In this document: one piece after another, positions 17,939 through 28,070 of the stretch | Position numbering within the stretch: position 1 is the stretch's first letter | Layout: each line of letters starts with the position of its first letter | Origin: Actinomycetes bacterium | GTDB lineage: Bacteria; Actinomycetota; Thermoleophilia; Gaiellales; Gaiellaceae | DNA length: 44,257 bases | Assembly (NCBI GenBank): GCA_025964395.1 | Contig: JAOPYY010000034.1 | Location: 1 to 44,257 of the forward strand | Direction of reading: 5' to 3' | The notes under the pieces: model-generated | Database searches by the model: none | Seen by the model: the letters and a program-made list of their open reading frames with translations, nothing else | What the model was told of the DNA's origin: nothing | Program-made: the position numbers and the translations under genes

Positions 17939-19012
17939 ATGACTTCGGCGACGAGCATGCGCGGTGACGCTCCGTGGCCGGTGAGGCTGCTGCCCGCCGC
18001 GCTCGAGTTCTCGAACATCCTGCTCACGACGGATGACGCGGCGATCGGGACGACGGAGAAGGACGTCGTCTGGACGCACCGCAACACGACGCTGTACCGC
18101 TATCGCTCGGCAGGCCGTGACCGGCGGATCCCGATCGTGCTCGTGTTTGCGCTGATCAATCGGCCCGACATCTTCGACCTGCGACCGGGCAACTCGCTGG
18201 TCGAGTTCCTGCTCGACGAGGGCTTCGACGTGTACCTCCTCGACTGGGGAGTTCCGGACGAGGCCGACGGCGACACCGGCCTCGACTACTACGTTTGCGA
18301 CGCGCTCCCCTGGGCGATCCGCGAGGTCCTGCGGTCGAGCGGTGCCGACGAGGTGACGCTCACCGGCTGGTGCATCGGCGGAACATTGTGCGCGACCTAT
18401 TGCGCGTTGAACCCCGAAGCGCCCGTGCGCAACCTTGTGTTGCTGACGACGCCGATCGACGGTCGCGAGTCGCTCTACGCGACGTGGCTGGAGGACATCG
18501 ACGTGGAAGGGATTGCATCCGCCGCGCCGGTCATTCCCGGGCGTCTGATCGACGAGGCGAACAAGCTGATGAAGCCCGTCGCGAACCACTGGACGATTTA
18601 CCGGCGGCTCTGGCAAGGCGTGCTCGACGGCGCCCCTCGCCGTGAGGCCTACCAGTCGATGGCGAAGTGGGTCGGCGACACCCCGTCGTTTCCCGCGCGC
18701 GCCTGGCACGAGTGGACGACCTGGATGTACACGGAGGGACAGCTCGTGCGCGGCCGGGCCACCCTGCGCGGTCAGCGCGTCGACCTGCGTTCCATCGAAC
18801 AGAGCCTGCTCGTGGTCACCGCGCAGCAAGACCACATCACGCCTCCCGGGAACACGGCGCCGCTCTTCGAACTCGTCGCCAGCACTGACGTCACGCATCT
18901 CGATCGTCCCGGCGGCCACATCGGACTCATCGCAGGCTCGAGCGCGCGACGCCAGATCTGGCCGGCGATGGCCGGCTGGCTCGACGAGCGCTCTCAACCC
19001 CAGACCCATTGA
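17939..19012 (+). CDS. phaC: Poly(3-hydroxyalkanoate) synthase, short (class III/IV size) PhaC
   Basis: VYLLDWGVPDEADGDTGLDYYV, lipase-like box GWCIGG, VVTAQQDHITPP, GGHIGLIAG; about 357 aa. Confidence 0.88.
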   Translation: MTSATSMRGDAPWPVRLLPAALEFSNILLTTDDAAIGTTEKDVVWTHRNTTLYRYRSAGRDRRIPIVLVFALINRPDIFDLRPGNSLVEFLLDEGFDVYLLDWGVPDEADGDTGLDYYVCDALPWAIREVLRSSGADEVTLTGWCIGGTLCATYCALNPEAPVRNLVLLTTPIDGRESLYATWLEDIDVEGIASAAPVIPGRLIDEANKLMKPVANHWTIYRRLWQGVLDGAPRREAYQSMAKWVGDTPSFPARAWHEWTTWMYTEGQLVRGRATLRGQRVDLRSIEQSLLVVTAQQDHITPPGNTAPLFELVASTDVTHLDRPGGHIGLIAGSSARRQIWPAMAGWLDERSQPQTH

Positions 19013-19025
19013 AGGAGGACGACAG

Positions 19026-19856
19026 ATGTCGACAGTTGAAGCGAAGACAGACAACGAGGGGGTCGCACCGGAGCCCGGTTCGCTGCGCGGGCGCGTCGCG
19101 CTGGTCACCGGCGGCACGCGCGGCATCGGGGCAGCCATCTCCCGCAACCTCGGAATGGCGGGCGCCACGGTCGCCGCCGGATACAACACCAACCGCGAGC
19201 AGGCCGACGCATTCCTCGCCGAGTTGGCCGCGCTCGGCGCGGACGCCAGCGCGCACCCGGGCAACGTCGCGGACGCAGACGAGTGCCGGCGCACGGTCGA
19301 AGAGGTGATCGACCAGCACGGTCGCGTCGACGTGCTCGTGAACAACGCCGGCATCACGATCGACCGAACGGTGTCCAAGATGAGCTACGAGGACTGGGCC
19401 ACCGTGCTCGCCGTCAACCTGTCGGGAGCCTTCTTCGCCGCCCAGGCAGTCCTGCCGGACATGATCGAGCGGGGCTCGGGGCGCATCGTGAACATCTCGT
19501 CGATCATCGGCGAGCAGGGCAACATCGGCCAGGCGAACTACGCCGCGTCGAAGTCAGGGCTCTTCGGGCTGACCAAGACGCTGGCGCGCGAAGCCGCGTT
19601 CCAGCTGAAGCGTGCGGGAAGGCTCGACCCGTTCGGGCCGAACGTGACCGTCAACTGCGTCGCGCCCGGCTTCATCGCGACCGAGATGGTCGAGACGATC
19701 CCCCAGAAGGTCCTCGAGCGCATCACCTCGCAGATCCCGCTCGCACGGCTCGGTCGTACCGACGAGGTCGCGCGCGTCGTCCACTTCCTCTGCTCCGACG
19801 AGTCCGCCTACATCACGGGGCAGGTCTGGAACGTCAACGGCGGCATGGAGATGTGA
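19026..19856 (+). CDS. phaB: Acetoacetyl-CoA reductase (SDR)
   Basis: RVALVTGGTRGIGAAISRNLGMAGATVAAGYNTNREQ...NNAGITIDRTVSKM...YAASKSGLFGLTKTLARE...VNCVAPGFIATEMVE; directly after phaC. Confidence 0.9.
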   Translation: MSTVEAKTDNEGVAPEPGSLRGRVALVTGGTRGIGAAISRNLGMAGATVAAGYNTNREQADAFLAELAALGADASAHPGNVADADECRRTVEEVIDQHGRVDVLVNNAGITIDRTVSKMSYEDWATVLAVNLSGAFFAAQAVLPDMIERGSGRIVNISSIIGEQGNIGQANYAASKSGLFGLTKTLAREAAFQLKRAGRLDPFGPNVTVNCVAPGFIATEMVETIPQKVLERITSQIPLARLGRTDEVARVVHFLCSDESAYITGQVWNVNGGMEM

Positions 19857-19908
19857 GCAGCCGGCGGCATAGCCGCCCTCTCCCTCTCGCCACCGCACGA
19901 CTGCGACC

Positions 19909-21276
19909 GTGAATGCACGAGCGGTGGTCCCCGTCGCCGTACCGGAGGTCTCTCATGCGCAGGTTCACCCCGTGATGGAGTACGTGCGCCTCAACGCACT
20001 CGACGAGCTGTTCCTGCACCTGGACCACCGGGAGGAGCCGTGGGTCGTCCACTACGAGGTCCATATCGCGGGCCGGTTCGACGCGGATCGACTCGCCGCC
20101 GCGGTCGCCACGGCAGCAACGCGGCATCCGATCGCTCGAGCCAGGCTCGCGAGCTGGCACGCCGCAGACCTGGGGTATCGCTGGGAGATTGCCGACGTGG
20201 TCGACACGCCGGTGACAATTGTCGACTGCGCCGACGAGGCGGAACTGGCCGCCGTACGCGAGCGCCTCTATTGCGTCAGCCCGTCCCTCGACGTTGCGCC
20301 CCCGTTCATCGTCGTCCTCGCGCGGGCCGCCGCGGGCGATTCGTTGCTGCTCAACCTGCATCACGCGGCAGGGGACGGCATCGGCGCCGCTCGGTTCGTG
20401 CTCTCGATCCTCCGCGCGTACGCGGGCGTCGAGGATCGGCTCCCGCCGCTCGACCCACTCGAGGTCCGCGACGTCGACGCCCTTGCCGGCGCCGCCTCGC
20501 CGGCGGAACGCTTCGAGCGGAGGCGCGCCGTGTGGCTGCAGGCGGTTGACGACTGGCTGGCGGGACCGCCGGCTCGGCTCGCGACGGCGGGCGGTGCCGA
20601 CCGTCCGGGTTACGGCTTCGAGCTGCTCGTGCTCTCCGCGGAGGAGACGGACGTCTTCCGCGGCCACCGTACGGCGGACACGACCCTCAACGATGTCCTG
20701 CTGGCGGGCCTCGCGGTGGCGATCGAGCGTTGGAACCGGGCGCACGACCGGCCGGCGCGTCGAATCGCGTTGACCATGCCCGTCAATCTGCGGCCGCCCG
20801 AATGGCGTACCGAGGTCCTCGGCAACCTCGCCTCCTATACGACCGTCTCGGTCGGCCGTGGGCAACGCGACGATCTCGAGAGCGCCCTCGAGGCGGCTGT
20901 GAAAGGGACCCGGAGGATCAAGGAGCACGCGCTCGCCGGGTCGGTCGTGGACCAGCTGCGGCGCTTGAGCACGCTGCCCCTCTGGGTCAAGCGGATGCTT
21001 CCGGTTTTGATTCCGCTCACCGGCAACATCGTCGTCGACACCGCCTCGTTGTCGAACCTCGGCGTGCTCGAGGGCTTCCCCTGGTTGGGTGAGGACGCCG
21101 GTACGGTCGAGGCGGTGTGGTTCTCGCCGCCGAACCGCATGCCGCTCGGCGCCTCCTTCGGAGCCTCGACGTTCGACGGGCGGCTCCACCTCGCGCTGCG
21201 CTACCGCCGCGCGCAATTCGACAGCGATGCGGCGGCAGCGTTCGCGAAGCTCTACCGCGACGTCCTGTCGACCTGA
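19909..21276 (+). CDS. Condensation-domain / wax ester synthase-DGAT-like acyltransferase
   Basis: LLLNLHHAAGDGIGAARFVLSILRAY (HHxxxDG); LNDVLLAGLAVAIERWNR; MPVNLRPPEWRTEVLGNL. Confidence 0.75.
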   Translation: MNARAVVPVAVPEVSHAQVHPVMEYVRLNALDELFLHLDHREEPWVVHYEVHIAGRFDADRLAAAVATAATRHPIARARLASWHAADLGYRWEIADVVDTPVTIVDCADEAELAAVRERLYCVSPSLDVAPPFIVVLARAAAGDSLLLNLHHAAGDGIGAARFVLSILRAYAGVEDRLPPLDPLEVRDVDALAGAASPAERFERRRAVWLQAVDDWLAGPPARLATAGGADRPGYGFELLVLSAEETDVFRGHRTADTTLNDVLLAGLAVAIERWNRAHDRPARRIALTMPVNLRPPEWRTEVLGNLASYTTVSVGRGQRDDLESALEAAVKGTRRIKEHALAGSVVDQLRRLSTLPLWVKRMLPVLIPLTGNIVVDTASLSNLGVLEGFPWLGEDAGTVEAVWFSPPNRMPLGASFGASTFDGRLHLALRYRRAQFDSDAAAAFAKLYRDVLST

Positions 21277-21288
21277 GCTCTTGATCTG

Positions 21289-22143
21289 TTAGTGCTGGAG
21301 CAGAAACCTGGCGATCTCCTCGTCGGCGCGCGGCTCGTCGGTGACGTAGGCGTGGCCGGCGCCCGGCCATATCTGCAGCTCCGCGCCCGGGATCGCCTTC
21401 GCCATGATGCGGGCGTTCTCGGGCGACATGGTGCCGTCTTCCTCTCCATGCACGACGAGGGTCGGCGCGGTGATGCGCCCGATGTTGAGCAGCTGGTTGT
21501 GCGTCGCCGCAACGGACACCTGATGGATGTACGCGAGGGTGGCCAGCGGCATGTTCTCCGGACGGGAATCGAGGCGCCGCGCGATGTCCTCCGCGATCCG
21601 TTGCGCGTGCAGGCGGCGGGTCGCGAGGCCGTAGGTGTAGGGCACAGCCGCCCACTCGGCCTCTTCGGGCGCCATCGCACCGACGCGGGCGAAGAACGTG
21701 AGCGTCTGCGGGTCGTGCGGAATCGCGGTCGGGCCGCCCGGTGTCGTCGCCCCGAGGACGAGAGCGCGCACCCGATCGGGATGGCGCAGAGCGAGGTCGA
21801 GCGCGACGATCCCGCCGAGTGAGATCCCGTAGACGTGGGCGCTCTCCTCGTCGGCCGCGTCGAGCACGGCGACGGCGTCGTCTGCCATTTGCATCACCGA
21901 GTACGGCAAGGGCGTGAACGAGCTGCGCCCGGTGTCGCGATTGTCGAAGGCAAGCACGCGAAACGAGCGAGCCAGGACGTCGATCGTCCGCCAGGCCGAG
22001 TCGAGTGTTATGCCCTGGCCGTTGATCAACAGCACCGGCGTGCCCGTACCGGTCGACTCGTAATAGAGGCGGATCAACCCGTGCCGCGCGTACGGCATCA
22101 GGCCGGCGCCCTCCGGTTCGCGCGCATCGCGAGAAGCATTCAT
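21289..22143 (-). CDS. Alpha/beta hydrolase
   Basis: LLINGQGITLDSAWR...RVLAFDNRDTGRS...HVYGISLGGIVALDLALRHPDRV...TLVVHGEEDGTMSPENAR; start could be 22143 or 22098. Confidence 0.85.
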   Translation of the reverse strand: MNASRDAREPEGAGLMPYARHGLIRLYYESTGTGTPVLLINGQGITLDSAWRTIDVLARSFRVLAFDNRDTGRSSFTPLPYSVMQMADDAVAVLDAADEESAHVYGISLGGIVALDLALRHPDRVRALVLGATTPGGPTAIPHDPQTLTFFARVGAMAPEEAEWAAVPYTYGLATRRLHAQRIAEDIARRLDSRPENMPLATLAYIHQVSVAATHNQLLNIGRITAPTLVVHGEEDGTMSPENARIMAKAIPGAELQIWPGAGHAYVTDEPRADEEIARFLLQH

Positions 22144-22379
22144 CCCGTTGGCACCCAGGAGGCCTGGAACGTGGGTCAGCCCCGACCGCCCGCTCGGACA
22201 GCCGCGTGCCACGACCGGCGGAGGCATCGTGGTGGGATGCCTCGGGCCAGCTCCATCCTCCCCGGCGTCGGCCCGGGCGTCGCACCGCCGCTTCCCCGGC
22301 CGGCGGTTCTCGGTCCGCTCGTCGCCCGTCGACTGCGGACCGGGAACTGCCGCCGGGTGGCTTTCGGCAGCGGGAGCGC

Positions 22380-23393
22380 ATGACCAAGTTTCCCATGATC
22401 GTGACCCGCGGGCTTGGTAAGTCGTACGGCTCGAATGTGGCCCTCGCCGGAGTCGACCTCGTCGTCTCACAGGGGACCATCCTCTGCCTCCTCGGTCGCA
22501 ACGGCGCCGGGAAGACCACGCTGGTGCGCATCTTGGCGACGCTGTTGGCGCCCGATACGGGCTGGGCGCAGATCGCCGGCATCGAGGTCCGTCGCGACGC
22601 CGCGAGGGTGCGCCAGCTCATCGGTCTCGCGGGCCAGTTCGCCGCGGTGGACGACGGCCTCAGCGGCCGTGAGAACCTGGAGCTCGTCGCCGGCCTGTAC
22701 GGGCTGCGTCGGCGCGAGGCGCGCGCGCGGTCGCAGGAGGTGCTCGAGCGGCTCGGGCTGGCCCAGGTCGGCGGGCAGCTCGTCCGTACGTACTCGGGCG
22801 GCATGCGTCGTCGGCTCGACCTCGGGGCAAGCCTCGTGGGGAAGCCGGCCGTGTTGATCATGGACGAGCCGACCACCGGCCTCGACCCGGCCAACCGCAT
22901 CGAGCTCTGGAAGCTGATCGAGGATCTCGTCCGCGACGGCACCACGATGCTCCTGACGACGCAGTATCTGGAGGAGGCCGACCGGCTCGCGGATCAGATC
23001 GTCGTGATCGAGCGAGGACGGGTGATCGCGGGCGGCACCCCGGACGAGCTCAAGCAGCGCGTCGGCGGTGACGTTTTGGAGGTGCGCACGACGAACGCCG
23101 CCGACGTCGAGCGTGTCGTCCAGCTGCTCGACGGGCTCGGTTCGGGCCGGCCCGTCGCCGACATGCGCGACCAGCGCGTCACGTTGCCGACGACCGAACG
23201 GGTTCAGACGCTCCTGGCAGCCGCCCGCCGCATCGAGGAGTCGAACATCCCGATCGCCGATCTCGGTGTGCGGCGGCCATCGCTCGACGACGTCTTCCTC
23301 GCTCTGACGGCGCCAGGCGCGGAGTCGCGCGCCGCCGTCCCACTGCCCTCATCCCCTGGCCGCAGCACCGAGACCCGGACGGCGCCGGCGTGA
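22380..23393 (+). CDS. ABC transporter ATP-binding protein, drug-exporter (DrrA-like) type
   Basis: Walker A GRNGAGKTT, signature TYSGGMRRRLDLGASL, Walker B LIMDEPTTGLDP. Confidence 0.93.
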   Translation: MTKFPMIVTRGLGKSYGSNVALAGVDLVVSQGTILCLLGRNGAGKTTLVRILATLLAPDTGWAQIAGIEVRRDAARVRQLIGLAGQFAAVDDGLSGRENLELVAGLYGLRRREARARSQEVLERLGLAQVGGQLVRTYSGGMRRRLDLGASLVGKPAVLIMDEPTTGLDPANRIELWKLIEDLVRDGTTMLLTTQYLEEADRLADQIVVIERGRVIAGGTPDELKQRVGGDVLEVRTTNAADVERVVQLLDGLGSGRPVADMRDQRVTLPTTERVQTLLAAARRIEESNIPIADLGVRRPSLDDVFLALTAPGAESRAAVPLPSSPGRSTETRTAPA

Positions 23394-24202
23394 GCACGTT
23401 CCCGATCCCGGAGGGCATCAGGGTCGGCCGGTCCCAGAATCCGTGGACCTTCGTCGTGGACACGCTCCGGCTGACGCGACGCAGCCTCTTGCTTGCTGTG
23501 CGCATGCCGCAGCTGATCATTCTCGGCCTGCTCCTGCCGACCATGTTCGTATTGCTCTTCCGCTACGTCTTCGGCGGGGCGATCATCGTTCCGGGCTACC
23601 ACAGCTACGTCGACTACCTGATCCCGGGCATCGTCGTGCAGACCGCCCTCTTCGGAGGGTCGTCCTCCGCTGTCGGTGTCGCGGACGACCTCAGCAAGGG
23701 GGCCACCGACCGCTTCCGCTCCCTGCCGACGAGCCGAGGCGCGATTCTCGCGGCACGCACCCTGGCGGATCTGGTGCGGCTCGCGTACACGATCGCGTTG
23801 ATCATCGGCCTTGGCCTCCTCGTCGGCTTCCGCTTCCACAACGGCTGGCTCCAGGTCCTTGCCGGTGCCGGACTCGCCTTGCTCTTCGGCTACGCGGTCT
23901 CGTGGTTCTTCACCTTGCTCGGGCTCTTCGTGCGCAGTGCGGAGACCGCTGCGGTCGCCGGCTCGGTCATCGCCTTCCCACTCGTCTTCGCGGCCTCGAC
24001 GTTCACCGCGACGGCGTCGATGCCCCACTGGCTCAGGGCGTTCGCCGACCGACAGCCGGTCAGCTACACGGCCAATGCGATCCGCGCGCTGATGCTGGGA
24101 ACGGGACCGGTGCAGCGTCCGGCGCTCTACGCCGTCGCGTGGTCCTGCGGCATCATCGTCGTTTCGGCGACCCTCGCAACCTGGCGCTTCAAGAAGATCT
24201 AG
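23390..24202 (+). CDS. ABC-2 type transporter permease (DrrB-like)
   Basis: Multi-[46 protein letters not shown] start overlaps the ATPase stop. Confidence 0.92.
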   Translation: MSTFPIPEGIRVGRSQNPWTFVVDTLRLTRRSLLLAVRMPQLIILGLLLPTMFVLLFRYVFGGAIIVPGYHSYVDYLIPGIVVQTALFGGSSSAVGVADDLSKGATDRFRSLPTSRGAILAARTLADLVRLAYTIALIIGLGLLVGFRFHNGWLQVLAGAGLALLFGYAVSWFFTLLGLFVRSAETAAVAGSVIAFPLVFAASTFTATASMPHWLRAFADRQPVSYTANAIRALMLGTGPVQRPALYAVAWSCGIIVVSATLATWRFKKI

Positions 24203-24834
24203 CGCCGCTGGATCGGGGCGGCGGTGGCAGCCTCGACGTCGTCGAGCGTGACGCCGGGCGCGAGTTCCACGAGCTCCAGCCCACTGTCCGTCACGTCAAG
24301 GACGCAGAGGTCGGTGACGACACGATCGACGACGCCGGCCCCGGTGAGCGGCAGCGTGCACTGCGGCAGGATCTTCGGCTGCCCCTTGGCCGTGTGCTCC
24401 ATCAGCACAACGACGCGCCGACTGCCCGCGACGAGATCGATCGCACCGCCCATCCCCTTGACCATCTTGCCCGGGATCATCCAATTGGCGAGGTCGCCAC
24501 TGGCGGAAACCTGCATGCCGCCGAGGATCGCGAGGTCGACGTGGCCGCCGCGGATCATGGCGAAGCTTTCGGCGCTGCAGAAGGTGCTCGCTCCGGGAAC
24601 GGCGGTGATCGTCTGCTTGCCCGCGTTGATCAGGTCGGGATCGACCTCGTCCTCGCGTGGGAACGGTCCGATCCCCAGCAGGCCGTTCTCGCTTTGCAGC
24701 CAGACGTCGACCCCCTCGGGGATGTAATTGGCGACGAGAGTAGGGAGTCCGATACCGAGATTGACGTAGAAGCCGTCGCTCAACTCCTGTGCGGCGCGCT
24801 CCGCCATCTCGTCGCGGGTCCAGGCCATGGTCAC
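24199..24834 (-). CDS. scoB: 3-oxoacid CoA-transferase subunit B
   Basis: [19 protein letters not shown]...[14 protein letters not shown]...[14 protein letters not shown]...[10 protein letters not shown]. Confidence 0.93.
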   Translation of the reverse strand: MTMAWTRDEMAERAAQELSDGFYVNLGIGLPTLVANYIPEGVDVWLQSENGLLGIGPFPREDEVDPDLINAGKQTITAVPGASTFCSAESFAMIRGGHVDLAILGGMQVSASGDLANWMIPGKMVKGMGGAIDLVAGSRRVVVLMEHTAKGQPKILPQCTLPLTGAGVVDRVVTDLCVLDVTDSGLELVELAPGVTLDDVEAATAAPIQRR

Positions 24835-25526
24835 TCCCTCACGGTGCGCTGCTCGACCCGCTTCTCGGGAGTCGGGTTCAGGACGACCCGGTCGACGTAG
24901 ATGCCCGGTGTGTGGATCTGGTCGGGGTCGAGCTCACCGGTGTCGACGAGTTGCTCGACCTCCGCCACGCATACACGGCCTGCAGCGGCGCAGAGCGGGT
25001 TGAAGTTCCGCGCCGTCCGCCGGTAGACGAGGTTTCCCGCACGATCGCCCTTCCAGGCCTTCACCAGCGACACGTCCGCGACGAGCGCCTCCTCCAGGAC
25101 GTGCCAGCGGCCGTCGAACTCCCGCGTCTCCTTTCCCTCGGCGACGAGCGTCCCGTAGCCCGTCGGTGTGAAGAAGGCCGGGATGCCCGCGCCCCCTGCG
25201 CGGAGCTTCTCGGCCAGGGTGCCCTGCGGCGTCAGCTCGACCTCGAGCTCGCCGGCGAGATACTGCCGCTCGAACTCCTTGTTCTCGCCGACGTAGGACG
25301 AGATCATCCTGGAGAGCTGTCGTGTCTCGAGGAGGAGCCCGAGGCCGAATCCGTCGACGCCGGCGTTGTTGCTGATCACTGTGAGGTCGTGCCGGCCGGT
25401 GTCGCGGAGCGCTGTGATCAGCGCCTCCGGGATGCCGCACAAGCCGAAGCCGCCGACGGCGAGCGTACTGCCGTCGTCGACCAGGTCCGCGATCGCGGCG
25501 TCAGCGCTCGGATAGAGCTTGCTCAT
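24831..25526 (-). CDS. scoA: 3-oxoacid CoA-transferase subunit A
   Basis: [22 protein letters not shown]...[15 protein letters not shown]...[11 protein letters not shown]. Confidence 0.93.
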   Translation of the reverse strand: MSKLYPSADAAIADLVDDGSTLAVGGFGLCGIPEALITALRDTGRHDLTVISNNAGVDGFGLGLLLETRQLSRMISSYVGENKEFERQYLAGELEVELTPQGTLAEKLRAGGAGIPAFFTPTGYGTLVAEGKETREFDGRWHVLEEALVADVSLVKAWKGDRAGNLVYRRTARNFNPLCAAAGRVCVAEVEQLVDTGELDPDQIHTPGIYVDRVVLNPTPEKRVEQRTVRE

Positions 25527-25731
25527 CGCGGACGGGCTCGCGAGGCCCGCTCAAGCGTGGACATCCGCCCAGCGTAGGCATTGGGACGGGGAAGGGAAGC
25601 TGTCCCAGAGAGCAGGTCCGCCTGCCCCGCGTACCGCACCGGAGGTAAACAGCTACGTCGCGTGCCTCAATGGAAAGAGTCACCGGCCGGCCGACGACGG
25701 GGCCTCCGCCGCGGCGGATCATGTGTGCTCC

Positions 25732-27111
25732 ATGAGCGTGGACTTTGCCTCCCTCGATCTTGTCTCTCGGCCATCCGCCCCCGGCGCTGTGCAGCGCCGC
25801 TCGGCCGCCGAGGAGCTCGACGCCGGCGCGCTCGCCGATCTCGTGTGCGCGCCTCGCTCGGAGCTCGCAGACCGCGCACAGGCTGCGCTACGCCCCCTCG
25901 TTCCACACGACGCTCTCGTGCTGGTGACGCCAGGATCGCCGGCGTCGTCGGTGCAGGTCGCCGCTCCCCCCAACTTGAGCGAGCGGCTCGCCGGAGCCGA
26001 GTGGTGGAAGCTCTGCGGGAACGCGCAGCCGGCGCACGGCGAGGCGTGTCCGCTCGACCTGCCCGACGTCGTCGGTGGACTTCGCATCAGCGGCTGGGTG
26101 GCGAGCGTCGAAGGCTGCGACGCGGCACTGATTGTCGGCGCCACCGCGCCGGGGACGCTCGGCCCGCGCCAGGAGCGTGCCGCGATGCAAGTCGCGCTGC
26201 TCGCCGCGGCCCGTCTACGCGGCCTCGACGTCGACCCGGCTCCGGGAACGCTCGGGTTCGTGCGCGCGGTGAGCGCGGAGCGTGAGCGGATCCGCGTCGA
26301 CCTTTCCAGCCGCCACAGTGCGACCCTGTCGTCCCTGCTGCACACGTTGCGGGCCGCGACGGCGGCCTCAGGCCTACGCAACGCGCCGGCCGGTGTGGCT
26401 CAGGCGATCGATCTCGCCTCCGAGGCGTTGATGGAGCTCCGCGCGTCGGCGGAACACGAGCTCGCCGCCACGCAGGTCGCGCTCCAGACCGTCTACGACG
26501 AAGTCGCGACGGAGGCCGGAGGGCTCGCTCAGTCGGCAGGGCTTCGGCTCGTGGCCGGCCTCGACGATCCGGAAGAAGCGCGCGTGGACAGTTCGATCGC
26601 ACAGGCAGGGCGACTGGTCACCCGCGCGGCCGTGCTCAACGCGATCCGCCGCGCCGAGGCCACGAAGCTCCGGGTGCACTGGCGGCTCACCAAGGACGCG
26701 CTGACGGTGACGATCGCAGATGACGGCGCGGCGGCCGACGGAGGGGCCGATCTCGCGGCGGAAGCTGCCGACCTCCAGCGGATCGTCGCGCCACTGCGAG
26801 GGACCTCGGCGGTCGACTCCGCCAGGCACTGGGGAACGACATTGACCTGCGAGCTGCCTCGGCACGAGGCCGCGGCGCCGCCCGACACACCGGCTGTGAG
26901 ACGTCTGATCGGGCTCGGCGAGCGCGAGCGTGAGGTGCTCGAGCTGGTCGTCGCGGGCCTCAGGAACCGCGAGATCGCCGAACGGCTCTTCATCGCCGAC
27001 CGGACAGTGAAGTTCCACGTTTCGAACATCCTCCAGAAGCTCGAGGTGCGGTCGCGCACCGAGGCGATCGCCCTCGCTCACGCTGCGGGCATCACTGCCG
27101 CCGCGGCGTGA
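25732..27111 (+). CDS. LuxR-family regulator apparently fused to a degenerate histidine-kinase (DHp/HATPase-like) core
   Basis: LIGLGEREREVLELVVAGLRNREIAERLFIADRTVKFHVSNILQKL preceded by ERERIRVDLSSRHSATLSSLLHTLRAA and VLNAIRRAEATKLRVHWRLTKDALTVTIADDGAAADGG...WGTTLTCELP. Confidence 0.8.
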   Translation: MSVDFASLDLVSRPSAPGAVQRRSAAEELDAGALADLVCAPRSELADRAQAALRPLVPHDALVLVTPGSPASSVQVAAPPNLSERLAGAEWWKLCGNAQPAHGEACPLDLPDVVGGLRISGWVASVEGCDAALIVGATAPGTLGPRQERAAMQVALLAAARLRGLDVDPAPGTLGFVRAVSAERERIRVDLSSRHSATLSSLLHTLRAATAASGLRNAPAGVAQAIDLASEALMELRASAEHELAATQVALQTVYDEVATEAGGLAQSAGLRLVAGLDDPEEARVDSSIAQAGRLVTRAAVLNAIRRAEATKLRVHWRLTKDALTVTIADDGAAADGGADLAAEAADLQRIVAPLRGTSAVDSARHWGTTLTCELPRHEAAAPPDTPAVRRLIGLGEREREVLELVVAGLRNREIAERLFIADRTVKFHVSNILQKLEVRSRTEAIALAHAAGITAAAA

Positions 27112-27266
27112 CGCCCTAAGGCGTGCCCAACGGGGCGGCCCAGCCTGGTCCACGTGCCAGCCGACCGCGAGGGCTTGAATCTGCAGGCTAGGCCAGATGT
27201 TGTCGCCCTCGTCGCTGATCGACGGTGGGCGCGTGCCAGCGTAACTCGACCGGAGGTTTCGATCAG

Positions 27267-28070
27267 ATGAGCTCCCTACTAAGGCGGCGGATGGCGATGC
27301 TGTTCATAACCGCGGTGTCGGCCAGCTCAGGAATCGCCGCCGCGACGATCTCGTCCGCGGCCGCGGAGGGCAATAAGCCGACGACAACGTCGACAACGTC
27401 GACCACGTCCACCGCGCCGACGACGACGACGGGGACGACGACCTCCACCGATCCGGCGACGACGCCGACGATTACCTCCACCGATCCGGAGAGCAGCTCC
27501 AACACCGATTCGGAAAGCACTTCCACCGATTCGGAAAGCACCTCCACCAATCCGGACACCACCTCCACCGACCCGGCGACCGCGACCGGTCTGCCGTCGA
27601 TCGTTCCGCCGGTGTTGCCGGGCGGCTTCGCTCAGGCGGTCACGACGCTGACGACGGTCGTCGTCGGGGCTCCGATCACCGTGGCGGGCACGATCTCAAC
27701 CACCCCGGTGACCAACAACACAACCAACACCACGATCATCAACAACCCTCCACCCACGGTTGCGACTCCCGACATCTGCGTCAACTTGCCAGGGAGCCAA
27801 CCGTCCGTACCGGCAGGCCTCGTGCTCACCCTCGCAAAGAGCGGCGGACTCGTCTGCGTGACGCCGACGACCGCACGCGTTCTCCACCCGGCCGCCGCCT
27901 CCTACCAGGTGCCGGCAGGCAGCCGGATCATCTTCCCCAAGCGTGGCGGAGGACTCTGCATCGGTCGCGCCCGTTCGTCCGAGAAGCCGGTGATCGTGCC
28001 CGCGAACACCAGTGTCAAAAAGGTCATAGCCCTCGCTAAGACAGGAAAGCTCGTCTGCCTCGGCCCGTAA
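27267..28070 (+). CDS. Secreted Ser/Thr-rich protein with three Cys-terminated VPA...GGLVC modules
   Basis: Signal peptide MLFITAVSASSGIAAATISSAAA; T/S/D linker; VPAGLVLTLAKSGGLVCV, VPAGSRIIFPKRGGGLCIG, VPANTSVKKVIALAKTGKLVCL. Confidence 0.75.
   Translation: MSSLLRRRMAMLFITAVSASSGIAAATISSAAAEGNKPTTTSTTSTTSTAPTTTTGTTTSTDPATTPTITSTDPESSSNTDSESTSTDSESTSTNPDTTSTDPATATGLPSIVPPVLPGGFAQAVTTLTTVVVGAPITVAGTISTTPVTNNTTNTTIINNPPPTVATPDICVNLPGSQPSVPAGLVLTLAKSGGLVCVTPTTARVLHPAAASYQVPAGSRIIFPKRGGGLCIGRARSSEKPVIVPANTSVKKVIALAKTGKLVCLGP

Noticed and set aside
17795-19378. 527-aa minus ORF over phaC and phaB
   Set aside because: Shadow of two clear plus-strand enzymes; low-complexity Arg/Pro/Ala composition
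19863-19880. GGCGGC-ATA-GCCGCC hairpin after phaB as strong terminator
   Set aside because: Only a 6-bp stem with no T-run, followed closely by the co-oriented acyltransferase; likely weak or irrelevant
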